Source of the DNA: an uncultured Bacteroidota bacterium
Lineage (GTDB): Bacteria > Bacteroidota > Bacteroidia > Chitinophagales > Chitinophagaceae
Length of the DNA: 5,129 bases
Assembly: GCA_946479055.1 (NCBI GenBank)
Contig: CAMLEX010000416.1
Coordinates: 1 to 5,129, forward strand
Direction of reading: 5' to 3'
The notes beneath the pieces were generated by a model. The model made no database searches. It had not been told where the DNA came from and saw nothing but the letters and a program-made list of their open reading frames with translations. The translations under genes and the position numbers were made by a program. Position 1 is the first letter of the stretch. Each line of letters starts with the position of its first letter. Below, in pieces: positions 1 to 5,129 of the stretch.

Positions 1-876
1 TGCTGAAATAGTAGGATACATCGCAGCTCGTGCAACATCCATATTTTTTACTGCCGATTTTATACGCAATTCGTTTACTTTTTGCTGAGGCAAATTAATT
101 AATGCTGACGCATAAACATATTCAGGTTGCAATTCTGCCAATCCCTCTACCGGTATTTTATCTACAGGCGGTGTGTCTACATCGAATGATACAGCCGCAT
201 CCAAATTCAATAAAGCTTTTAATTGCAAAACAAATTGTTGGGCCGACGCCTCAGCTGTGATCAAAGAGGAACTATCCGTAGCCAACTGCGCTTCTAATTG
301 TGCTGCATTTAACTCGGGCAATTTTCCGGCATCTACTTGTTTTTGGGTGCTTTCTAATTGTGATGTCGTCTGATGCACTTGTATCCTGGAGAGATTAACC
401 TGTTCACGTGCCAACAAAATTTGTAAATAAGCTACAGCCACATTTAAAGCCACATCGTTTTTGATCTTTTGAGTTTGCTTTATATCTGCCTCGTAAGTTA
501 GCCGGTTGGCTTCATTTGTATTTCGTTTCGAAAACCAATTAAACAAACTAACCTGCGCCTGGAGCTGCGCACCAGTATTGAAAAAACTATTGTTTTCCAG
601 AATTCCCGTCGTTGGATTTTCAGAAAGACCGAAGCTATTACCGGCACTACTTGAAAAATTAAAGGAAGGTAATTGAGAAGCTTTGCTTTGTTTTAAAGTC
701 AGAGCAGAAAATTTAGTTTGCAGATCGGTTTGTTTTACCGAAATATTATTCTTCAAAGCATACTCCACACATTTCTGCAAATTCCATTTTTCTGCTGTTT
801 GTGCCCAAACAGTTTTCCCAAAGAAAACAGTACAGGTAAACAGGCACAAGCCCAGTTTTATACTTCGTTTCATCAT
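1..876 (-). CDS. TolC-family outer-membrane efflux protein, N-terminal 292 codons (gene runs off the left edge)
   Basis: This is the N-terminal part of an outer-membrane channel of the TolC/OEP family, which carries substrates out through the outer membrane with an RND, ABC or MFS pump. The reading frame is open from ATG at 876 to base 1. Residues 1-25 form a Sec signal peptide: MMKRS, a hydrophobic core, then V-W-A before Gln26. Long amphipathic helices rich in Q, A, L and K follow (about 35-70 and 125-225). The internal duplication typical of the family is visible: LKQSKASQLPSFNFS (61-75) is echoed by VKNMDVARAAMYPTISA (276-292), each a helix ending in an x-P turn into a beta strand. Family members are usually about 430-480 residues, so roughly a third is missing. 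The tandem ATGs at 876 and 873 are the only plausible starts, since no ATG lies between them and the upstream in-frame stop at 933-931. The pumped substrate cannot be inferred; pump subunits would be expected beyond position 1. Confidence 0.9.
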   Translation of the reverse strand, partial: MMKRSIKLGLCLFTCTVFFGKTVWAQTAEKWNLQKCVEYALKNNISVKQTDLQTKFSALTLKQSKASQLPSFNFSSSAGNSFGLSENPTTGILENNSFFNTGAQLQAQVSLFNWFSKRNTNEANRLTYEADIKQTQKIKNDVALNVAVAYLQILLAREQVNLSRIQVHQTTSQLESTQKQVDAGKLPELNAAQLEAQLATDSSSLITAEASAQQFVLQLKALLNLDAAVSFDVDTPPVDKIPVEGLAELQPEYVYASALINLPQQKVNELRIKSAVKNMDVARAAMYPTISA

Positions 877-880
877 TCGA

Positions 881-910
881 CAAAAATAGCCGAAAACGAT
901 TGCCGTTAAA
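881..910 (-). promoter_or_regulatory. Possible Bacteroidota-type promoter for the TolC-family gene
   Basis: Read on the minus strand, TATTTTTG (888-881) matches the Bacteroidota -7 consensus TAnnTTTG. TTTA (910-907), 18 bases upstream, is one mismatch from the -33 element TTTG. The -7 element ends only four bases before the ATG at 876, so transcription would begin at or next to the start codon and give an almost leaderless mRNA. The surrounding 68-bp gap (877-944) holds no Shine-Dalgarno sequence and no convincing terminator hairpin. An AT-rich octamer can arise by chance in such DNA, so this is a weak call. Confidence 0.3.
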
Positions 911-944
911 CTTGTTTTTGATAAATGGAGGTTAAAATTAATTA

Positions 945-2117
945 TCATATGACAGCCATTGCCTGGTCAAGATCATTGATAAGATATGTTGGATCTTCCA
1001 ATCCTATATACATCCGGATGGAGCGATGTTCAGAGTTAGCAGGATCAAAATCAGCGAGCCTGATGCTTGCACATTTTGGAAGTATTAAAGATTCATGACC
1101 TCCCCAACTGACAGCCATCATGAAATGTTTCAGTGATTCGCAAAACCTGATTATATCTTCTCTTTTCTTCGTTTTCAATATAATTGTCAGCAAACCTCCT
1201 GCGTCTGTCATTTGTCGCTTTGCCAACTCATATTGCGGAAAAGATTCATCGAATGGAAAGATGATGCTTTCTATTTTCGGATGTTGCTTAAGATAGTTGA
1301 CAAGTTGCTCCGTTGAGCGGTTAATACGTTCTAAGCGTATTGACAATGTCCTTAATCCACGGATAAGTAACCAGGCGTTGAACGGTTGAATACCGCTCCC
1401 GATATTCAAATATTCACTATCGAATATTTTTTTGATCATGTTGTGGGACCCGCTAAGCACCCCACCCAATGTATCACTATGGCCACCGATATATTTAGTA
1501 GCTGTTTGCATAGCCAGGTCAATACCCATTTCTATTACGTTCTGCTGAATAGGTGTGCAATAACTGTTATCAATAAAGGTGATTATATTTTTTGCTTTTG
1601 CAATAGCAGTAACTGCCCTGATATCCTGCAAATCAAAATCCCAGCTATTAGGTGATTCCAGGTAATAAAATGTTGTATTCGCTTGCGTGGCACTTTCCCA
1701 ATTTTCATTTTTTGTTCCATCAATATATGTTGTTGATACGCCAAACCGTGGCAATACAATATCAAACATCCGCTGTGCCCATGTATAAGGAGTTTTTACC
1801 GAAACAATATGATCACCTGCTTTTACATTGGCCAATATACCGGCAAATATGGCGGCAGCACCGCTATTAAAAACAAGGCAATCTTCCGCGCCATCCAGGG
1901 CTGCTAGTTTTTTCCGGAGAATTTCAACAGTAGGGTTCAATCCCCGGCTATACAGGTAGCCACCCATTTCATCTTCAAAAGCATTTTGCAGATCTTCTAC
2001 TTTTTTAAAAGCAAAATTGCTTGTCTGCATGATAGGTGGAGAAACCGCATTAAAATAATTCTCACGGTCTTCCGCCAATTCGTTCAATATAAAAGAGAGA
2101 TTATCTGGAAGAGCCAT
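945..2117 (-). CDS. PLP-dependent trans-sulfuration enzyme, cystathionine beta-lyase-like (Cys/Met metabolism family)
   Basis: This is a complete 390-residue cytosolic fold-type I PLP enzyme of the Cys/Met metabolism family (cystathionine gamma-synthase, cystathionine beta/gamma-lyase, methionine gamma-lyase), at the usual family length. The family signature is intact at 200-213, DLAMQTATKYIGGH, with Lys208 as the Schiff-base lysine. Other landmarks are YSRGLNPT (56-63, phosphate-binding Tyr/Arg from the partner subunit), NSGAAAI (84-90), Tyr111 in the ring-stacking position, Asp183 in FIDNSYCTP (PLP N1), SWGGHESLILP (337-347), and Arg368 in IRMYIGLED (substrate carboxylate). SWGG-x-ESLIL and TKYxxGHSD are closer, from memory, to E. 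coli MetC than to MetB, while YSRxxNPT is the commoner gamma-family form. The reaction is therefore probably C-S lyase-like but not settled. The ATG at 2117 lies inside the end of the permease gene (17-bp overlap), implying translational coupling and a shared amino-acid substrate or product. Confidence 0.93.
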   Translation of the reverse strand: MALPDNLSFILNELAEDRENYFNAVSPPIMQTSNFAFKKVEDLQNAFEDEMGGYLYSRGLNPTVEILRKKLAALDGAEDCLVFNSGAAAIFAGILANVKAGDHIVSVKTPYTWAQRMFDIVLPRFGVSTTYIDGTKNENWESATQANTTFYYLESPNSWDFDLQDIRAVTAIAKAKNIITFIDNSYCTPIQQNVIEMGIDLAMQTATKYIGGHSDTLGGVLSGSHNMIKKIFDSEYLNIGSGIQPFNAWLLIRGLRTLSIRLERINRSTEQLVNYLKQHPKIESIIFPFDESFPQYELAKRQMTDAGGLLTIILKTKKREDIIRFCESLKHFMMAVSWGGHESLILPKCASIRLADFDPANSEHRSIRMYIGLEDPTYLINDLDQAMAVI

Positions 2118-3444
2118 TATTGTTCGTTTTCAATTTTGTTACCAAAAAATAGATCAGCAAAAATGCTGCAAATACTCCTGTGCCGATCAACGCCAGGTCA
2201 GGTGTATCAACCGCAATAGAAATCCCCACAAAAATATAGGCTGCAATAAATATCAAAGGAAGCAAAGGGTAGAGCTTCATTTTATAGATGCCCGTCCCAT
2301 CCAGGTGCTTTGTTCTTTTTCGCAAAATAAAAATAGTTGCTGCAGACGTAGCCATTCCTATCGAATCTAAAAAGATGGTGAAGCCCAATATCTGGTTAAA
2401 CGTTTTTGCAAAAAACAAAACAATAATGCCCATAGCCGCGAATACGGTTAAACTCACGGTTAATACATCTTTTTTTTCATCTTTTTTTGCAAAGGCCTTT
2501 GGCAATATCTTATCCAGGCTCATGGCATACATAACACGGGGATTACTTAATAGCAAAACATTTACATATGCCAATACAGCAATAAAAAGTAAAATAGAAG
2601 CTACAGTTCTGCCTGTAGGCCCAAACATTTTTTCTACTACAATAGAAGCGATACCACGGGAAGTTTTCAGCTCTTCAAAACCAATGGCGTTGTAATAGGC
2701 GTAGCTAACAGCCAGGTAAAGGGAAATAATGATAAGGATACCAATAAAGATTCCTTTAGGTATCGTTTTTCTGGGTTGGTGAACCTCTTCACCAAAATTG
2801 ATCGTTTGCTGGTAGCCACCATAGGTAAATGATACAGCGATCAACGCCACACCAAACGATTTAATGTAATCCATCGTACTGAATTCTTTTACTGCAGCTA
2901 CTGTTGAAGCGTTGGCATCGCCTGTTATAAAGAATATGGAACTGATCAGCAATACCAGCATCCCTATTTTAATGATCATTAAAATATTCTGAGCCGTAGA
3001 ACTCAATCTCAGTCCCAATAAATTTACGAAATAGAAAATGACAATAGGGATCATAGCTATCAGGGCACGGGTCATATTATCCGGTGTTGTTTTAAAGATC
3101 ACCTGTGAAATATATTCACTCCCGATCAATGCTACCCCTGACATGGAAGCGGCATTGGAAATAAGGATAATGCAATTAATGGCAAAGGCTATGGAAGGAT
3201 GATAACATTCCGCAAACACTTTATAATAACCGCCGGTGGCCGGAAACCGTGAGCCTATTTCTGCATAGGTAAGTGCACCACATAAGGCGATCATTCCTCC
3301 TGCAAACCAGGCAATAAAAAATAAAGCGGGAGTAATAGCCGCATTGGCGGCATCGGAAGATGTTCTGAAAATCCCCATCCCAATTACCAATCCAACAACG
3401 ATCATGGTCAGATCAAAAAGACCCAACTTGTTTTTTGGTGTCAT
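2101..3444 (-). CDS. APC-superfamily amino-acid permease
   Basis: This is a complete 447-residue inner-membrane amino-acid transporter of the APC (amino acid-polyamine-organocation) superfamily. Twelve hydrophobic segments can be drawn at about 8-26, 38-60, 83-105, 126-145, 152-174, 192-212, 231-252, 281-303, 328-346, 349-373, 391-412 and 415-438. Helix 1 carries the unwound substrate-binding motif VIGMGIF (20-26). Segment 2 is followed by the family's conserved loop, AEIGSRFPATGGYY (61-74). After helix 6 comes the usual EEVHQPRKTIPKGI (219-232). The general look is that of LAT/SteT-type exchangers or amino-acid:proton symporters; substrate cannot be read from sequence. The ATG at 3444 is the only good start: upstream in frame there is no ATG before a TAG near 3490. 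No Shine-Dalgarno sequence precedes it. The 3' end overlaps the PLP-enzyme gene by 17 bp, so the two are very likely co-expressed and functionally linked. Confidence 0.93.
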   Translation of the reverse strand: MTPKNKLGLFDLTMIVVGLVIGMGIFRTSSDAANAAITPALFFIAWFAGGMIALCGALTYAEIGSRFPATGGYYKVFAECYHPSIAFAINCIILISNAASMSGVALIGSEYISQVIFKTTPDNMTRALIAMIPIVIFYFVNLLGLRLSSTAQNILMIIKIGMLVLLISSIFFITGDANASTVAAVKEFSTMDYIKSFGVALIAVSFTYGGYQQTINFGEEVHQPRKTIPKGIFIGILIIISLYLAVSYAYYNAIGFEELKTSRGIASIVVEKMFGPTGRTVASILLFIAVLAYVNVLLLSNPRVMYAMSLDKILPKAFAKKDEKKDVLTVSLTVFAAMGIIVLFFAKTFNQILGFTIFLDSIGMATSAATIFILRKRTKHLDGTGIYKMKLYPLLPLIFIAAYIFVGISIAVDTPDLALIGTGVFAAFLLIYFLVTKLKTNNNGSSR

Positions 3445-3539
3445 GGCTTGAAGATAGGAAAAAAACTTTCTGACTTGCTTTTTCCAACTGATCCACGTCT
3501 ATTAAAGTAACACTTGCCGGTATAGAAAATACATCCGCT
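3445..3539 (-). other. 95-bp intergenic spacer between the pirin-like and permease genes
   Basis: I see no hairpin followed by a T-run and no good TAnnTTTG promoter element on the minus strand, so read-through from the pirin-like gene into the permease gene is plausible. The seven-T run near the permease start (about 3459-3465) has no stem before it. One minus-strand frame is open through the whole spacer (3544 to 3416, 43 codons) but has no ATG; it is discussed as a finding and not called a gene. Confidence 0.5.
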
Positions 3540-4250
3540 TTATATTATAAATTCTATTATCAGGATAATAGCATCATTACTCAGCGCTTCCAGCTCCATC
3601 TCTTCTATCCCCCATAAAGCCAATCCATCCCTGGCATGTAGCAACCTTCCTTCCAGTTCAAAAGCTCCTTCTATTACAAATACGAAGAGGCCTGAACTTT
3701 CGCTTGTCAATTTATAGGTAGTTTCCGCCCGCCCTGAAAATTTTCCAATAGAAACAGTAAACGGCAAAGATGATGAGCCGGAATTTTCGGGAAATATTTT
3801 GATAAGACTATCCAGGGATTTATTTACATCACAGGTTAAAAGATTTGAAGTTGCTGTTTCTTTTACTTTGTCCGCCCTGATCCATAACTGTAAAAAATTA
3901 ACCAGACCTTCTTTAAAAGGATTGGTTATTTCTATCATGGCTTCTTTAGCAAGATCAAGCACCTGGATCTGCCCGGCTGCAATAAGATTTTGATTTCCTA
4001 AATTGTCTTTGTACGCTATGGCACCTGCAACCGGTACCAGTATCACATAGGAATGCTCTTCAATGATCGTCCTGAGGGAGCGACCTCCATCCAATGTATC
4101 ATCATTCACCACATATAAATTACCAAACGGATCCTTATGTTCATTAAAGTACTTTCCGAAATTGAAGGTATTCCAGCTCCGGAACCATTCCGTTTCGTTC
4201 AGACCTCTCTCGTCTGACAAAAACATTTTTCCTTTCGATTGCCTGATCAT
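3540..4250 (-). CDS. Pirin-like bicupin protein lacking the canonical metal ligands
   Basis: This is a complete 236-residue protein of the pirin/YhaK type, made of two cupin barrels. The N-terminal half shows the pirin layout: RGLNETEWFRSWNTFNFGKYF (15-35) resembles the usual RG...HtFsFa.Y start. It is followed by FGNLYVVNDDTLDGG (42-56), VAGAIAYKDNLGN (74-86), AAGQIQVLDL (91-100) and NFLQLWIR (118-125). The C-terminal half (about 164-236) has the Pirin_C_2/quercetinase-like C-terminal cupin pattern, with FVIEGAFELEGRLLHARDGLAL. Pirins normally bind iron through HPH and H-x-E; here the aligned positions read I62/E64 and I106/I108, so metal binding and quercetinase activity are doubtful. The length is typical. 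The ATG at 4250 overlaps the upstream stop as ATGA, and AAGAAG about 8 bases upstream may be a weak ribosome site. The role is unknown; known pirins are metal-dependent regulators or dioxygenases. Confidence 0.78.
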   Translation of the reverse strand: MIRQSKGKMFLSDERGLNETEWFRSWNTFNFGKYFNEHKDPFGNLYVVNDDTLDGGRSLRTIIEEHSYVILVPVAGAIAYKDNLGNQNLIAAGQIQVLDLAKEAMIEITNPFKEGLVNFLQLWIRADKVKETATSNLLTCDVNKSLDSLIKIFPENSGSSSLPFTVSIGKFSGRAETTYKLTSESSGLFVFVIEGAFELEGRLLHARDGLALWGIEEMELEALSNDAIILIIEFII

Positions 4251-4759
4251 GCTGTTTCTTCTTTAAGTGAATAAATGCTAAGAAAGGACTGCAATTGCAC
4301 TAGATCGGTAAGAATTCCGTCTTCGTTTTTTTCGCCATTTAATGGCGATACAAGCAAGTATCCTCCCACTGTATCATGCCAGGCCAGTGGTTCACTGAAG
4401 AAATTAATAGCTACCTGGTGACCGGTTTTATTTTTTATATCCGAGTTGATGATCTCAAACCGGTAACCAGTAAACTTAAGAAAGTGTTTCCCGAGATTAT
4501 TTAATATATCCGGTATTACTCCGTCCAGTTGTTTCAGGTAACCAACTATAGCAGCGCTAACCAGGAAATGTAATTTTTCCGCCCCGGGTACATTTTGTAT
4601 TAATTCGCCGAAACTGCTGTACTTCTTTTCCTGGTTATAATACTGCGACTGCATTAAAAACTCCGTGTAGGTACTATCAAACACATATTTGTCCCATGTC
4701 TTCTGTGAAGAAGCATCAATTACTTTCCGGTAACAAAGTCGTATGATTTTTTTAGCCAT
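4247..4759 (-). CDS. Hypothetical protein, 170 residues, translationally coupled to the pirin-like gene
   Basis: I do not recognise this family. The product is a soluble-looking 170-residue protein with no signal peptide and no membrane helix. It starts MAKKIIRLCYRK (basic) and has a polar, Tyr/Gln-rich stretch at 31-48 (YTEFLMQSQYYNQEKKYS). A probable helical middle follows at 51-94, then alternating hydrophobic residues suggesting beta strands at 98-138 (YRFEIINSDI, HQVAINFF, GGYLLVSPL). A probable helix near the C-terminus covers 149-164. No catalytic motif stands out; FFSEPLAWHDTVGGY (120-134) is the most distinctive segment. The ATG at 4759 starts 13 bases after a strong hairpin and has no Shine-Dalgarno sequence, which is normal for this phylum. 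Its TGA overlaps the next gene's ATG (ATGA), so the two products are probably made together and may act together. It is likely the first gene of the four-gene run. Confidence 0.75.
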   Translation of the reverse strand: MAKKIIRLCYRKVIDASSQKTWDKYVFDSTYTEFLMQSQYYNQEKKYSSFGELIQNVPGAEKLHFLVSAAIVGYLKQLDGVIPDILNNLGKHFLKFTGYRFEIINSDIKNKTGHQVAINFFSEPLAWHDTVGGYLLVSPLNGEKNEDGILTDLVQLQSFLSIYSLKEETA

Positions 4760-4772
4760 GTAACATAAATAA

Positions 4773-4805
4773 GATAAGACGTTAAATACGGCTTAACGCC
4801 TTATC
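4773..4805 (-). terminator. Hairpin, probable terminator of the dioxygenase-like gene
   Basis: On the minus-strand RNA the arms GATAAGGCGTTAA (4805-4793) and TTAACGTCTTATC (4785-4773) pair over 13 positions, with one G-U wobble, around a 7-base loop GCCGTAT (4792-4786). On the plus strand the same position is an A-C mismatch, so the fold favours minus-strand transcripts. A moderately U-rich tail, TTATTTATGTT, follows. It lies 28 bases after the stop codon at 4834, as expected for an intrinsic terminator, though the tail is not a pure U-run. Because it ends 13 bases before the ATG at 4759, it could also affect expression of that gene. Confidence 0.65.
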
Positions 4806-4833
4806 ATAACGGAATTAACAATACTGGATTTTA

Positions 4834-5129
4834 TTAAGCCGCTACATTAATATTATGGGTAAGTGTATAGCCACCAGACAAACTGCCTGCCACAGTTGCC
4901 AGTTCAGCACCTGCTGAATCATCACTAAACACATTATCCGACGCATTATAAGTATAACCAGACATTCCTTTTGTATAACCATAGGCTGTTCCGCCACTAC
5001 CATTTACAGTAGCGACAGCACTGGTGCTTCCTTCGGGGAAGGCTATTTGTGTAACTAATAAGGATGTACCGGATGCATTATAAATATGCACATGAATATG
5101 GGTAGCACGGCTTTGATACCAACCAGGGA
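4834..5129 (-). CDS. Intradiol ring-cleavage dioxygenase-like protein, C-terminal 97 residues (5' end outside the window)
   Basis: This is the C-terminal end of an intradiol dioxygenase-family protein, related to protocatechuate 3,4-dioxygenase and catechol 1,2-dioxygenase, which open catechol rings between the hydroxyls using non-haem Fe(III). The frame is open to base 5129 and begins PGWYQSRATHIHVHIYN. That is the family's active-site block: the Tyr of PGWY and the two His of HIH are in iron-ligand positions, with Arg between them. LLVTQIAFPE follows, also typical. The last ~65 residues are rich in Gly, Ser, Thr, Ala and Tyr and end in LTHNINVAA. This resembles the extracytoplasmic branch found in Bacteroidota, which often has an N-terminal signal or lipoprotein segment; that part is not visible here. 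A GTG at 5091 would be an internal, false start because it would cut off the iron site. The other Tyr ligand would lie upstream of the window, so catalysis cannot be confirmed. Confidence 0.82.
   Translation of the reverse strand, partial: PGWYQSRATHIHVHIYNASGTSLLVTQIAFPEGSTSAVATVNGSGGTAYGYTKGMSGYTYNASDNVFSDDSAGAELATVAGSLSGGYTLTHNINVAA

Noticed and set aside
173..373. A plus-strand 66-codon open frame rich in Cys and Asn
   Set aside because: It is antisense to the TolC-family gene; the Cys/Asn richness reflects Ala/Gln/Leu-rich helices read on the other strand.
877..944. Terminator after the PLP-enzyme gene
   Set aside because: Only a 5-bp pairing (GATAA/TTATC) with a long loop and no T-run was found, too weak to call.
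1386..1870. Two plus-strand open frames (1386-1655 and 1652-1870)
   Set aside because: Both are antisense to the PLP enzyme, whose catalytic motifs span this stretch; they are shadows without family features.
2288..2695. A 135-codon plus-strand open frame
   Set aside because: It lies entirely antisense to the well-supported permease gene, has no recognisable family features, and its composition is what the complement of a membrane-protein gene would give.
4834..5091. A short 85-residue protein starting at GTG 5091
   Set aside because: The frame continues upstream through PGWYQSRATHIHV, a conserved enzyme active-site block, so the GTG is an internal Val codon.
1..5129. CRISPR array, tRNA or rRNA gene, insertion sequence, phage or defence genes
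   Set aside because: No regularly spaced repeats, cloverleaf, transposase motifs or terminal inverted repeats were seen, and the coding space is filled by metabolic and transport genes.

Overview
The window looks like chromosomal DNA from a Bacteroidota bacterium, most likely of the Chitinophagaceae type. The clues are moderately AT-rich DNA, almost no Shine-Dalgarno sequences before clear start codons, a TAnnTTTG-type promoter element, and protein families typical of that phylum. This placement is inferred from style, not from a marker gene. All six genes lie on the minus strand, so transcription runs from high to low coordinates. The two outermost genes are cut by the window edges.

In transcription order: (1) 5129-4834 is the C-terminal end of an intradiol ring-cleavage dioxygenase-like protein with the PGWY...R..HIH iron-site signature. 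(2) 4805-4773 is a strong 13-bp hairpin that probably ends that transcript. (3) 4759-4247 encodes an unrecognised 170-residue protein. (4) 4250-3540 encodes a pirin-like two-cupin protein, joined to the previous gene by an ATGA overlap. (5) 3539-3445 is a 95-bp gap with no clear promoter or terminator. (6) 3444-2101 encodes a 12-helix APC-superfamily amino-acid permease. (7) 2117-945 encodes a PLP-dependent trans-sulfuration-family enzyme resembling cystathionine beta-lyase; it overlaps the permease gene by 17 bp. (8) 944-877 is a short gap with a possible promoter. (9) 876-1 is the first 292 codons of a TolC-family outer-membrane efflux protein.

The four genes from 4759 to 945 have the spacing of one operon. 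The permease and PLP enzyme are tightly coupled, suggesting uptake and then cleavage or transformation of an amino acid, perhaps a sulfur-containing one. The pirin-like protein and unknown protein may be accessory or regulatory, but nothing in the sequence shows how. The flanking dioxygenase and TolC genes are probably separate units; the TolC gene probably begins an efflux operon continuing beyond position 1.

I see no mobile element, CRISPR array, tRNA, rRNA, defence system or other evidently novel system. The most unusual items are the pirin-like protein, which appears to have lost all four metal ligands, and the unrecognised protein coupled to it.
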